This document shows, piece after piece, positions 8,682 through 16,699 of a stretch of DNA of 64,000 bases. The notes under the pieces were generated by a model. The model made no database searches. It was not told where the DNA came from and was given only the letters and a program-made list of their open reading frames with translations. Origin of the DNA: Vibrio gigantis (GTDB taxonomy: Bacteria > Pseudomonadota > Gammaproteobacteria > Enterobacterales > Vibrionaceae). Position 1 is the first letter of the stretch. Every line of letters begins with the position of its first letter. Position numbers and translations under genes: made by a program. The stretch spans positions 2,232,001-2,296,000 of the forward strand of contig NZ_AP025492.1 of NCBI RefSeq assembly GCF_024347515.1, read 5' to 3'.

Positions 8682-9449
8682 CTATCCGATTCGAAACTCT
8701 GTTTTCTGGTACTGCTTAACCAGCCACTCTCCAAAGCCGTCCAGAATACCAATAACCGAACGTTTCGGAATCGCTCTTCCAGAAAGTAAGATGCCCAATC
8801 GTTGGATTTCAACTTCTCGATCTGGGTGATACTTCAAAAACTGTTGGCCACACTCTACTGGATCATCGAACCAATATTTATCTCGGTACATCACCAAAGA
8901 GTAACTCGCTCGCAGAAGCTTCTTGGCGATAATCACCTGCGCAGCCACTTGCTGCTCTGGCGTTGTCGCTCGTACGATCTTGTTGCGATATACCGCCAGC
9001 CAGTTTTCCGCATCCATATTCCAGTGTTTAGCGATTTCCCAACTTGTTTCAAAATCACCATAGCAATCCGATAAGTCTTCACCGTACACACACACCGACA
9101 GATGCTTGAGCATAAAGCCCCATGTAAAGATGTTATCGAAGTCGACCACTTCACTCACCAAGGTGGTTTTTATTGCCACTTGGGTGACTTGAGGAAAGCT
9201 CTTTTGGAAACGCCATTTGATGGTGTTTAACAGCGTGGTTCGCTGCTCAGGAAACGGACGGTGTGTCACCACAACCACATCAATATTTGAGCGACCGGCT
9301 ACGGCTTGCTTGCGAGCAACACTGCCATAAATATAGACACTGTGTAGATTAGAACCTAAACCACCTTTTAAGAAGGTAATCAGATCGTTAACCACAGGTT
9401 GGAATTCAGGTTGAAATGGCTGTGTTGGGTCAATAACAGGTAGCTGCAT
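8682..9449 (-). CDS. Nucleotidyltransferase-like protein with altered catalytic motif
   Basis: 255 aa. Residues about 20-100 look like a Pol-beta-superfamily nucleotidyltransferase domain of the aminoglycoside-adenylyltransferase (AadA-like) type: the helix-turn YIYGSVARKQ (G42-S43) is followed after 11 residues by SNIDVVVV. In active members this second segment normally reads S-D-h-D. Here the first aspartate is asparagine (N55) while D57 is kept, so activity is doubtful or altered. The rest is helical and contains a KNTase-C-like region (KKLLRASYSLVMYRDKYWF). Substrate unknown. It is a single gene converging on polB and divergent from efpL. It could be a protein-modifying or degenerate enzyme rather than a drug-resistance gene. 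Confidence 0.75.
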   Translation of the reverse strand: MQLPVIDPTQPFQPEFQPVVNDLITFLKGGLGSNLHSVYIYGSVARKQAVAGRSNIDVVVVTHRPFPEQRTTLLNTIKWRFQKSFPQVTQVAIKTTLVSEVVDFDNIFTWGFMLKHLSVCVYGEDLSDCYGDFETSWEIAKHWNMDAENWLAVYRNKIVRATTPEQQVAAQVIIAKKLLRASYSLVMYRDKYWFDDPVECGQQFLKYHPDREVEIQRLGILLSGRAIPKRSVIGILDGFGEWLVKQYQKTEFRIG

Positions 9450-9586
9450 AGGTCGTTTCGGCTAATAAAATCATGATTTAACTATAACTCTATGATCGCC
9501 TAGGTGACTTTATGATTCAAGCTATTCCTATTTATAGCATCTCCGAGATATAATCAGCGGATAGACCCAATAAGGACAAACACAAA

Positions 9587-10156
9587 ATGCCTAGAGCAAG
9601 TGAAATTAAAAAAGGTTTTGCTATCACAGTAGAAAGCAAAACAGTGATCGTTAAAGATATCGAAGTAACAACACCAGGCGGCCGTGGCGGCCAAAAAATT
9701 TACCGCTTCCGTGGTAACGACGTAGCAACTGGCGTTAAAACTGAAGTTCGCCACAAGGCTGACGAAATCGTTGAAACTATCGACGTAACTAAGCGTGCAG
9801 TAATGTTCTCTTACGTTGATGGCAACGAGTACATCTTCATGGACAACGAAGATTACACACAATTCATTTTCAACGGTGAAACAATCGAAGACGAACTACT
9901 GTTCATCAACGAAGACACTCAAGGCATGTACGCGATCCTTATCGACGGCAACGCTGCAACGCTTGAGCTACCAACATCTGTTGAGCTAATTATCGAAGAG
10001 ACTGATCCTTCAATCAAAGGTGCATCAGCGTCTGCTCGTACTAAGCCTGCGCGTCTTTCGACAGGTCTTACCATCCAAGTACCTGAGTACATCGCAACTG
10101 GCGACAAAGTAGTAGTAAACACTGCTGAACGTAAATACATGAACCGCGCAAGCTAA
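9587..10156 (+). CDS. efpL: Elongation factor P-like protein (EfpL/YeiP)
   Basis: 189 aa, the family's usual length. The ATG is preceded by AAGGA at 8-10 bases. Three beta-barrel domains are expected: a KOW-like domain at residues 1-65, an OB domain (VMFSYVDGNEYIFMDNEDY is the central-domain signature) and a C-terminal OB domain (STGLTIQVPEYIATGDKVVV). EF-P family proteins enter the ribosomal E site and relieve stalling at polyproline and related motifs. In the tip loop this protein has TTPGGRGGQKIY, with arginine in a longer loop rather than the lysine that EpmA modifies in EF-P; this is characteristic of EfpL. It forms an operon with yciU, 10 nt downstream. Confidence 0.95.
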   Translation: MPRASEIKKGFAITVESKTVIVKDIEVTTPGGRGGQKIYRFRGNDVATGVKTEVRHKADEIVETIDVTKRAVMFSYVDGNEYIFMDNEDYTQFIFNGETIEDELLFINEDTQGMYAILIDGNAATLELPTSVELIIEETDPSIKGASASARTKPARLSTGLTIQVPEYIATGDKVVVNTAERKYMNRAS

Positions 10157-10166
10157 GATACTTATT

Positions 10167-10496
10167 ATGACCGAAGCTAACAACCTAATGTCTTATGACG
10201 ACGCAATTGACACTGCATACGACATCTTCCTAGAGATGGCACCTGACAACCTAGAGCCTGCAGACGTGATTCTTTTCACGGCTCAGTTTGAAGATCGTGG
10301 CGCAGCAGAGCTTGTTGAAACTGGCGATGATTGGGTTGAACATGTTGGCTTTGAAGTCGACAAAGAAATCTACGCTGAAGTGCGCATTGGTCTTGTGAAT
10401 GAAGCTGATGACGTTCTAGACGACGTATTTGCTCGCATGCTAATCAGCCGTGACCCAGAACATAAGTTCTGTCACATGCTATGGAAACGCGACTAA
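10167..10496 (+). CDS. yciU: dsDNA-mimic protein (YciU/HI1450 family)
   Basis: 109 aa, very acidic, matching the HI1450/YciU family throughout (DAIDTAYDIFLEMAPDNLEP, FTAQFEDRGAAELV, DDVFARMLISRD and C-terminal CHMLWKRD). The family has a fold whose acidic surface imitates double-stranded DNA. HI1450 is known to contact HU, so a role in modulating a DNA-binding protein is inferred. Only 10 nt separate it from efpL, so they are one transcription unit, closed by the terminator at 10556. The ribosome-binding site is weak, which suggests coupling to efpL translation. Confidence 0.92.
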   Translation: MTEANNLMSYDDAIDTAYDIFLEMAPDNLEPADVILFTAQFEDRGAAELVETGDDWVEHVGFEVDKEIYAEVRIGLVNEADDVLDDVFARMLISRDPEHKFCHMLWKRD

Positions 10497-10555
10497 TACC
10501 GCTGTCGACGCTCATCTGCATGAGTAAACAAGTATTCATGTAAGCGAGTTAGAAG

Positions 10556-10585
10556 TTAGCCGAGCCCATTGCTCGGCTATTTTTA
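10556..10585 (+). terminator. efpL-yciU terminator
   Basis: AGCCGAG/CTCGGCT stem with a 7-base loop followed by ATTTTTAT, about 60 bases after the yciU stop. Confidence 0.85.
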
Positions 10586-10643
10586 TCACGCTATTTTCCA
10601 TTGTGATTCATCACTTTCATCATCAACGTTAGATTCACTGATT

Positions 10644-11126
10644 ATGACCAAAGCAAAAACAGACACACAATCAAAAGGCTATGCCTGCATTGGCCTAGTT
10701 AACCCAAAGACGCCTGAAAACGTAGGCTCAGTGATGCGAGCAGCTGGCTGTTACGGCGCCAACTCTGTGTTTTACACGGGCACACGCTACGACCATGCGC
10801 GAAAATTCCATACCGACACCAAAGAGAAGCACCTAGCCCTGCCTTTGATTGGTGTTGAAGAGCTGAAAGATATTATTCCAGTAGGCTGCGTGCCTGTTGC
10901 TGTTGATCTAATAGAAGGTGCTAAACCTCTGCCTGATTACAAGCACCCACCACGCGCGTTTTACATTTTTGGTCCAGAAGACGGCACGCTAAAGAAAGAG
11001 ATCACCGACTTCTGTCGAGAGACGATTTACGTTCCGACCAACGGCTGCATGAATCTAGCGGCATCAGTGAATGTTGTGCTTTACGACCGATTGGCGAAAG
11101 GCGACAACTTTTCGAATCATAAGTAG
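10644..11126 (+). CDS. SpoU/TrmH-family RNA 2'-O-methyltransferase
   Basis: 160 aa from ATG 10644. An in-frame TTG at 10569 would start inside the efpL-yciU terminator hairpin, so I reject it. The three SPOUT/SpoU motifs are visible: motif 1 NPKTPENVGSVMRAAGCYGA (residues about 20-39), motif 2 FYIFGPEDGTL and motif 3 NGCMNLAASVNVVLYDRL. These form the trefoil knot that binds S-adenosylmethionine. The conserved asparagine and arginine of motif 1 support ribose 2'-O-methyltransferase activity. It is a minimal SPOUT domain without a separate RNA-binding domain, as in TrmL. It does not resemble TrmL closely by eye, so the RNA target is unassigned. Monocistronic; a repeat element starts directly at its stop. 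Confidence 0.88.
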   Translation: MTKAKTDTQSKGYACIGLVNPKTPENVGSVMRAAGCYGANSVFYTGTRYDHARKFHTDTKEKHLALPLIGVEELKDIIPVGCVPVAVDLIEGAKPLPDYKHPPRAFYIFGPEDGTLKKEITDFCRETIYVPTNGCMNLAASVNVVLYDRLAKGDNFSNHK

Positions 11127-11252
11127 AAGATACGAGATACGAGATACGAGATACGAACAGATTATAAATGCGCGCGTACACGAAAGGCACGCTTACTGTC
11201 GTTTATAACAGCATGTTTTCGATACTCGGTTACTCGCATCACGCATCTTCTA
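11126..11252. repeat. Palindromic repeat element with a 7-base tandem repeat
   Basis: Directly after the methyltransferase stop, the unit GATACGA is repeated four times (11129-11156). A degenerate inverted copy lies at about 11219-11252 (TCGATACTCGGTTACTCGCA and following). Inside, TTATAAA (11162-11168) pairs with TTTATAA (11202-11208). The whole can fold as one long hairpin of about 127 bases. It resembles small non-coding dispersed palindromes; no ORF. Confidence 0.65.
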
Positions 11253-11265
11253 TTTCTTCAGACGT

Positions 11266-11296
11266 AAAAAAACCTGCTAAGTTAGCAGGTTTTTTA
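11266..11296. terminator. Bidirectional terminator between the methyltransferase gene and rluB
   Basis: AAAAAACCTGCT/AGCAGGTTTTTT stem with a 5-base loop and T runs on both strands. It serves rluB (minus, stop at 11347) and the plus-strand methyltransferase. Confidence 0.9.
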
Positions 11297-11346
11297 GTAT
11301 TCAGTGCTTTAAGACAATGAAGCTTTAAGCTTGAGAACTTACGTAA

Positions 11347-12378
11347 TTACTGACGTGTTCTTGGCTTCGCTGGTTTAGCCGGACGACCATTGTTCAGTTT
11401 AGGCTTACTTTTGTTAGCCTGAGGCTTGCCTTTCGCTGCTGGAGCACTACGACCTGAATCAGGAGTTGTAGTTCCGCGAGTTGCAGGCTTCTTGCGCTTA
11501 GTTTGGTTGCTACGGCCTTTTGGTGCGTTTGCACGCTCTTCGTGACGCTTGACAGCACGACGAATTTTTTGGCTACGAGAACGCTCACGCTTACGAGAAG
11601 TATTTGAAGGATCAAGATCCAACAATGTCTCTTTTTCAGGTTTAAGCTCAACAAGCTCACGCAGGTAGTTAACTTCTTGAAGGTCTAGCTCTTTCCAACC
11701 GCCACGAGGCAGTTTCTTATCAAGGTAGATATCACCGTAACGTACACGTTTCAGGCGGCTTACTGTTGTTTCTTGTGATTCCCAAAGACGACGAACCTCA
11801 CGGTTACGACCTTCGTTAATCGCTACGTAGAAAGTATGGTTCATACCTTCACCACCAGCGTAAACCACATCTTCAAAACGAGCCATGCCGTCTTCTAGTT
11901 GCACGCCACGAGTAACATTTTTAACTTTCTGTTCAGTCACTTCACCGAATACACGTACCAAGTACTCACGCTCAACCTGACGGCTTGGGTGCATTAGACG
12001 GTTTGCAAGCTCACCATCAGTAGTGAAAAGCAAAAGACCCGATGTGTTTGCATCAAGACGACCAACTGAAATCCAACGAGAACCACGAATCTTAGGTAGA
12101 CGATCGAAAACAGTACGGCGGCCTTCAGGATCGTGACGAGTACAAAGCTCACCTTCAGGTTTGTAGTAAGCAAGTACACGACAAACCACTTCTTCAGAAG
12201 CCTTGCCTGAAACAGTATGGCCATCGATACGGATCACTGAGTTCTCGTCTTCAAGACGCTCGCCCAATTTCGCAACTTGACCGTTAACACTTACACGACC
12301 AGATTTGATTAAACCTTCTAGTTCACGACGAGAACCATGACCAGCTCGCGCTAAAACCTTCTGTAATTTTTCGCTCAT
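11347..12378 (-). CDS. rluB: 23S rRNA pseudouridine(2605) synthase
   Basis: 343 aa. An N-terminal S4 RNA-binding domain (residues 2-50, [20 protein letters not shown]) is followed by a RsuA/RluB/E/F-type pseudouridine synthase domain. The catalytic aspartate is D109 in [18 protein letters not shown], and the family motif [13 protein letters not shown] is intact. It modifies U2605 of 23S rRNA. The tail from about residue 240 is a long, lysine/arginine/proline-rich low-complexity region (many RKR, KPK and PAKP runs), making it longer than the 291-aa E. coli protein; this probably aids RNA binding. It lies downstream of yciO and rnm as in E. coli, without yciQ. Confidence 0.94.
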   Translation of the reverse strand: MSEKLQKVLARAGHGSRRELEGLIKSGRVSVNGQVAKLGERLEDENSVIRIDGHTVSGKASEEVVCRVLAYYKPEGELCTRHDPEGRRTVFDRLPKIRGSRWISVGRLDANTSGLLLFTTDGELANRLMHPSRQVEREYLVRVFGEVTEQKVKNVTRGVQLEDGMARFEDVVYAGGEGMNHTFYVAINEGRNREVRRLWESQETTVSRLKRVRYGDIYLDKKLPRGGWKELDLQEVNYLRELVELKPEKETLLDLDPSNTSRKRERSRSQKIRRAVKRHEERANAPKGRSNQTKRKKPATRGTTTPDSGRSAPAAKGKPQANKSKPKLNNGRPAKPAKPRTRQ

Positions 12379-12462
12379 TTACTCTTTTCTACCTAATTGT
12401 CGTCTTCACAGACGTCGAATGAATTTTTCGCGACCAAATCGCGGTCGCGTATTATCGCAAAT

Positions 12463-12501
12463 AACCTGCCAAAAAGCACTTGTTATTTACTCTGGCAGGT
12501 T
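12463..12501 (-). terminator. Possible terminator after yciO
   Basis: AACCTGCCA/TGGCAGGTT, a perfect 9-base stem with a 21-base loop, begins 36 bases after the yciO stop on the minus strand and is followed by TTATTTG. A second hairpin, CGCGACC/GGTCGCG (12429-12449), sits closer to rluB and may belong to its leader. Confidence 0.5.
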
Positions 12502-12537
12502 TGCTGTATCGTTACAGACTGTTAATCAGTAAAGCGA

Positions 12538-13158
12538 TTATTCAAACGGCGCTGGATCACCTGCACCACGACGTAAAATCACAGCATCATCGTCACTGAA
12601 GTCAATAACCGTAGTCGGTTGCTCACCTAAGTAGCCGCCATTCAAAATAACATCAACCGCATGCTCTAGGCTGTCACGAATTTCTTCTGGATCCGATTCT
12701 GTCGTCTCGTTACCCGGAAGAATCAGAGACGTCGACATCAATGGTTCGCCCATCGCTTCCAACAGGTCTAGAGCAATCTTGTTGTCTGGGACACGAATAC
12801 CAATAGTTTTACGCTTCGCGTTCATCAGACGCTTTGGCACTTCTTTAGTGGCTTTAAAGATAAACGTGTATGCACCTGGTGTGTGTGCTTTCAGCAGACG
12901 AAAAGCCACGTTATCGACTCGTGCATACAGGGATAACTCAGAAAGATCACGGCATAGCAACGTAAAGTTGTGCTTGTCATCGATGCGACGAATTTTACAG
13001 ATGCGTTCAAGTGCTTGTTTGTTTTCAAGCTGACAGCCCAGCGCATAGCCGGAATCTGTTGGATAAACCACAACACCGCCATTACGAATAATCGCAACAG
13101 CTTGAGTAATTAAGCGTGCTTGTGGGTTATCTGGGTGTACATAAAAAAACTGGCTCAT
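12538..13158 (-). CDS. yciO: Sua5/YciO/YrdC-family protein YciO
   Basis: 206 aa, the same length as E. coli YciO and similar along the whole chain (MSQFFYVHPDNPQARLI at the start, PTDSGYALGCQLENK, KRKTIGIRVPDN, STSLILPGNE, ESDPEEI). The family binds ATP and threonylcarbamoyl-AMP-like ligands with a KxR-S/T-x-N-type groove; YrdC/TsaC makes threonylcarbamoyl-adenylate for tRNA t6A. YciO is the paralog with weak or no proven t6A role in vivo, so I keep the name without a firm reaction. It lies 62 nt downstream of rnm on the same strand, as in enterobacteria. Confidence 0.93.
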   Translation of the reverse strand: MSQFFYVHPDNPQARLITQAVAIIRNGGVVVYPTDSGYALGCQLENKQALERICKIRRIDDKHNFTLLCRDLSELSLYARVDNVAFRLLKAHTPGAYTFIFKATKEVPKRLMNAKRKTIGIRVPDNKIALDLLEAMGEPLMSTSLILPGNETTESDPEEIRDSLEHAVDVILNGGYLGEQPTTVIDFSDDDAVILRRGAGDPAPFE

Positions 13159-13220
13159 TGTTGATCCTCGTTATCGAATCTCTCGACTCTATCATCAGAA
13201 GGAGCTGGTTCACCTAAAGA

Positions 13221-14075
13221 CTATTCAGATGGTGAAACCGTTTGAAACTCCCAATCTTTCCATACTTCTTCGACCCCAGAAGGTAGCCAGAGATTACGTC
13301 CAAGTTCCATCCACGGAGATGGGTAATGGAAATCACTGCCTTGGGAGGCTAATAGTTTGTATTGTATAGCATAATCTGCAAGTGTGCGTCTTTCTTGTTG
13401 CGCTTGCTGAGGTTGAGCGACTTCCATCGCATCCCCTTTCGCTTCAACAAATGCAGCTAGCAAGCGCTTAACCCACTTGGCTGTAAGGCCATATCGCCCA
13501 GGGTGAGCGAGGACAGCTTGGCCACCAGCAGCATGAATCGCCGTGACAGCATCACTCATTGAACACCACGTTGGCGGCACATAACCTGGGTTATTGCGAG
13601 TAAGAAACTTTTTAAACACCTGCTGCATGGTTTTCGCATAACCATTATCGACGAGCCACTTAGCGAAGTGAGCTCGAGTAATAGGCGCATCACCCGCAAT
13701 CAATTTAACTTCTTCTAACACCCCTTCTCGAGTCGCTTTCTCAAGACGTTGAGCAATCATCTCTGCACGTCCAATACGGTGTTGTTTCTGTTGCTCAATG
13801 AGCGCTTTAAGATCTGGTGATTCAGGATCAACGTTTAACCCAACAATATGGATATCTTTGTTTTGCCAAACAGTCGAAATCTCAATGCCGTTGATCAGCT
13901 GAATAGGAAGGTTATTATCAGCAATATAGTTGCGTGCTTCAGCAAGCCCATCAGTCGTGTCATGATCTGTAATCGCTAACGCTTCAATGTTAAAGCTTAG
14001 CGCTCGGTCAATTAGCTCAGGTGGAGTAAGTCGGCCATCTGAGGCTGTTGTATGACTATGTAGATCAATTCTCAT
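13221..14075 (-). CDS. rnm: PHP-domain 5'-3' exonuclease, RNase AM
   Basis: 284 aa from ATG 14075, giving [18 protein letters not shown]. The frame is open 21 codons further upstream, but [10 protein letters not shown] is the family's N terminus and has GAA-rich sequence ahead of it. PHP-domain metal ligands are all seen: [32 protein letters not shown] and [10 protein letters not shown]. The family (YciV/TrpH) degrades 3',5'-bisphosphonucleotides and matures the 5' ends of 5S and 23S rRNA. It is divergent from trpL, so its upstream region overlaps the trp control region; it is followed by yciO and then rluB, the E. coli order. Confidence 0.93.
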   Translation of the reverse strand: MRIDLHSHTTASDGRLTPPELIDRALSFNIEALAITDHDTTDGLAEARNYIADNNLPIQLINGIEISTVWQNKDIHIVGLNVDPESPDLKALIEQQKQHRIGRAEMIAQRLEKATREGVLEEVKLIAGDAPITRAHFAKWLVDNGYAKTMQQVFKKFLTRNNPGYVPPTWCSMSDAVTAIHAAGGQAVLAHPGRYGLTAKWVKRLLAAFVEAKGDAMEVAQPQQAQQERRTLADYAIQYKLLASQGSDFHYPSPWMELGRNLWLPSGVEEVWKDWEFQTVSPSE

Positions 14076-14127
14076 ATATTCTTTTTCATTGTTTTCAATT
14101 TTTATCGTTATATTTGTGTCAACACAC

Positions 14128-14159
14128 TTGACCCGCAAGCTTAAAACTAGTTAACTAGT
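14128..14159 (+). promoter_or_regulatory. trp promoter with perfect TrpR operator
   Basis: TTGACC (14128-14133) and TTAACT (14151-14156) are separated by 17 bases. The -10 element lies inside ACTAGTTAACTAGT (14146-14159), which equals the E. coli trp operator core. Repression by tryptophan-bound TrpR by blocking RNA polymerase is therefore well supported. Confidence 0.93.
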
Positions 14160-14195
14160 ACACAAATACGAAGTATCACATTTGATAGGTTCACC

Positions 14196-14321
14196 ATGTT
14201 ACAAGAATTTAACCAAAACCATAAAGATAAAGTTTTAGAACTTTCTTCAGTAGAAGCAAGTTCAGAGCTTAATTGGTGGCGCACTTGGACAAGTTCTTGG
14301 TGGGCTAACGTGTACTTCTAG
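14196..14321 (+). CDS. trpL: trp operon leader peptide
   Basis: 41-aa ORF (starts MLQEFNQNHKDKV, ends ANVYF) that contains five tryptophan codons in ten positions: WWRTWTSSWW at residues 27-36. This is the ribosome-stalling element of transcription attenuation. When charged tRNA-Trp is scarce, the ribosome stalls here, the antiterminator forms and trpE-A are transcribed. It is followed by the attenuator hairpin at 14354. It is longer and richer in Trp than the 14-aa E. coli leader with its two Trp codons, as is typical in Vibrio. Confidence 0.93.
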   Translation: MLQEFNQNHKDKVLELSSVEASSELNWWRTWTSSWWANVYF

Positions 14322-14353
14322 TTAAACAGTTTGTTTATAAAAAAGTTATCACT

Positions 14354-14384
14354 AAGCCCGCTTTCATAGCGGGCTTTTTAATTT
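14354..14384 (+). terminator. trp attenuator
   Basis: AAGCCCGCT-TTCAT-AGCGGGCTT followed by TTTAATTT, 33 bases after the trpL stop and 120 bases before trpE. It is the intrinsic terminator arm of the attenuation switch. Confidence 0.92.
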
Positions 14385-14507
14385 GTCGAACATCTCACAT
14401 TCAACTGACTAACAAATCATCGAATTGACCATATTCTAGATTGGGTGAAAGGTATCTTTATGCGACTATGTACGACAGGAAATTTAAAGAATCATAAAGG
14501 AGGTCTT

Positions 14508-16097
14508 GTGAACAAGGCCATTGAAATCAAAAAGCTGGGAACCATTGAGGTCATCAATTCATCAGTTCCTTACTCGCAAGATCCAACCAGCGTTTTTCAT
14601 ACTTTGTGTGAAAACAAAACAGACAGTTTGCTGTTGGAATCGGCTGAGATTGAATCCAAACAGAACCTAACAAGCCTACTCCTTATCGACTCTGCTGTTC
14701 GCATTGTATGCCGCGAACATGAAGTAACCTTTCAAGCATTGACTGAAAACGGTCAAGCGCTTATCGAACACCTAACTCAAAACGTGAAAGCAGAAATCAA
14801 ATCTGACCTGACTGATAACGTTTTGACGCTCACTTTTGTCGAGCCAAGCAACGAATTAGACGAAGACTCACGTTTAAGAGAAGCCTCTTCATTCGACGCA
14901 CTGCGTTTGGTTCAGCACAGTTTTGAGCAAGACGCTGATAACAAGCACGCACTGTTCATGGCTGGCCTATTCGCTTACGACATCGTGGCAAACTTTGAAC
15001 CGCTAGGTGATGCTGAAGCAACCAACAACTGCCCCGATTTTGTATTCTACGTAGCTGAAACACTATTGCGTTTCGACCACCAAGAAAACGAAGGTCTGCT
15101 ACACGCAAGCTTGTTCGCTCAAGACGACAGTATTAAAGCACAGCTAACTGAGCGCTTAGCCGACATTCAAACGCAATGTCAGTCACTGAAAGCCATCACA
15201 GAAGTTACGCCACTAGACAACGTTGATGCAGTACCAAGCGTTTCAGATGAAGACTTCTGCCAAACGGTTCGTGACTTAAAAGAATACGTAGTAAAAGGCG
15301 ATGTATTCCAAGTAGTACCATCACGCCGTTTTACGCTGCCTTGTCCTGCTCCATTGGCAGCCTACAAAGAACTTAAGCAAAGCAACCCAAGCCCTTACAT
15401 GTTCTACATGCAAGATGAGCTATTTACTCTGTTTGGTGCTTCTCCAGAAAGCGCGCTGAAGTACGAAACTGAAACCAACCAAATCGAGATCTACCCAATT
15501 GCGGGCACTCGTCGTCGCGGTAAGCGTCCTGATGGTCAAATCGATTTCGACTTAGATAGCCGTATCGAACTTGAGCTGCGCACCGACAAGAAAGAAAACG
15601 CAGAACACATGATGCTTGTCGACCTAGCGCGTAACGATGTAGCACGTATCGCGGAAGCTGGCACTCGCCACGTAGCAGACCTGCTAAAAGTAGACCGCTA
15701 CAGCCATGTGATGCACTTGGTTTCTCGTGTTGTTGGTCAGCTACGTGAAGACTTAGATGCCCTACACGCTTACCAAGCTTGTATGAACATGGGTACGTTA
15801 ACGGGCGCACCAAAAATCCGCGCAATGCAGCTTATCCGTGACGTAGAAAAGACACGTCGTGGTAGCTACGGTGGTGCGGTCGGTTACCTAACCGGTGAAG
15901 GCACGTTAGATACGTGTATCGTGATTCGTTCCGCTTACGTTGAAGATGGTGTTGCACAAGTGCAAGCGGGCGCTGGTGTAGTATTCGATTCAGACCCACA
16001 AGCAGAAGCAGATGAAACTCGCGGCAAAGCACAAGCGGTAATCTCAGCGATTCAAGCTGCACACACTAAGAACATCTCAAATAAGAAGGAGTCGTAA
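14508..16097 (+). CDS. trpE: Anthranilate synthase component I
   Basis: 529 aa from GTG 14508, which has AAGGAGG directly upstream; the frame is open further 5' (ATG 14460) but has no good ribosome site and no family similarity there. The enzyme turns chorismate into anthranilate using ammonia delivered by TrpG. The N-terminal region carries the Trp-feedback motif LLLESAEIESK (residues about 41-51). The chorismate-binding domain has the usual blocks: FQVVPSRRF, FGASPESALKY, PIAGTRRRG, LDLARND-like LVDLARNDV, and GTLTGAPKIRAMQLI. The stop is followed after two bases by trpG. Normal length and complete. Confidence 0.97.
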   Translation: MNKAIEIKKLGTIEVINSSVPYSQDPTSVFHTLCENKTDSLLLESAEIESKQNLTSLLLIDSAVRIVCREHEVTFQALTENGQALIEHLTQNVKAEIKSDLTDNVLTLTFVEPSNELDEDSRLREASSFDALRLVQHSFEQDADNKHALFMAGLFAYDIVANFEPLGDAEATNNCPDFVFYVAETLLRFDHQENEGLLHASLFAQDDSIKAQLTERLADIQTQCQSLKAITEVTPLDNVDAVPSVSDEDFCQTVRDLKEYVVKGDVFQVVPSRRFTLPCPAPLAAYKELKQSNPSPYMFYMQDELFTLFGASPESALKYETETNQIEIYPIAGTRRRGKRPDGQIDFDLDSRIELELRTDKKENAEHMMLVDLARNDVARIAEAGTRHVADLLKVDRYSHVMHLVSRVVGQLREDLDALHAYQACMNMGTLTGAPKIRAMQLIRDVEKTRRGSYGGAVGYLTGEGTLDTCIVIRSAYVEDGVAQVQAGAGVVFDSDPQAEADETRGKAQAVISAIQAAHTKNISNKKES

Positions 16098-16099
16098 TC

Positions 16100-16690
16100 A
16101 TGGCTGATATTGTATTCATCGATAACTTCGACTCGTTCACTTACAACCTTGTAGACCAGTTCCGTTCATTAGGTCACAGCGTGAAGATTTACCGTAACAA
16201 CATTCCCGCTAAGGTCGTTGAAGCAGCGATAAACGAATTAGACAACCCTGTTGCCCTACTTTCACCGGGCCCTGGCGCTCCAGCAGACGCGGGCTGTATG
16301 CCTGAGCTGATTCAGCTGCTAAAAGGCAAAGTGCCAATGATTGGAATCTGCTTAGGTCACCAAGCTATCGTTGAAGCTTATGGCGGTACCGTTGCAGGCG
16401 CAGGCGAAATCATTCATGGTAAGGTGTCGATGATGGAACATCAAAACCATGCGACTTACCAAGGCTTACCTTCTCCACTGGCTATTGCTCGCTACCACTC
16501 TTTAGTAGCAACGCATGTATCAGATAGCCTAACGGTGACAGCTGAAGTCGATGATTTGGTCATGTCTGTGGTTCAAGAACAAGACAAGGTGTGTGGATTC
16601 CAATTCCACCCTGAATCAATTATGACGACCTACGGTGCAACGCTTCTTGCGAACGCTATCGAATGGGCTCTTGAGAAAAAGACGATATAG
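16100..16690 (+). CDS. trpG: Anthranilate synthase component II (glutamine amidotransferase)
   Basis: 196 aa, class I glutamine amidotransferase that supplies ammonia to TrpE. The catalytic triad is visible: C84 in GICLGHQ, and H170/E172 in FQFHPES. The oxyanion strand motif SPGPGAP is present. In E. coli and relatives TrpG is fused to TrpD; here it is a separate gene, the arrangement found in vibrios. It begins 2 nt after trpE and ends 9 nt before trpD, consistent with coupled translation and a fixed TrpE:TrpG ratio. Confidence 0.97.
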   Translation: MADIVFIDNFDSFTYNLVDQFRSLGHSVKIYRNNIPAKVVEAAINELDNPVALLSPGPGAPADAGCMPELIQLLKGKVPMIGICLGHQAIVEAYGGTVAGAGEIIHGKVSMMEHQNHATYQGLPSPLAIARYHSLVATHVSDSLTVTAEVDDLVMSVVQEQDKVCGFQFHPESIMTTYGATLLANAIEWALEKKTI

Positions 16691-16699
16691 GAAACGATC

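Noticed and set aside
10569..10643. Upstream start for the SpoU methyltransferase
   Set aside because: The TTG at 10569 lies inside the efpL-yciU terminator loop; ATG 10644 fits the family.
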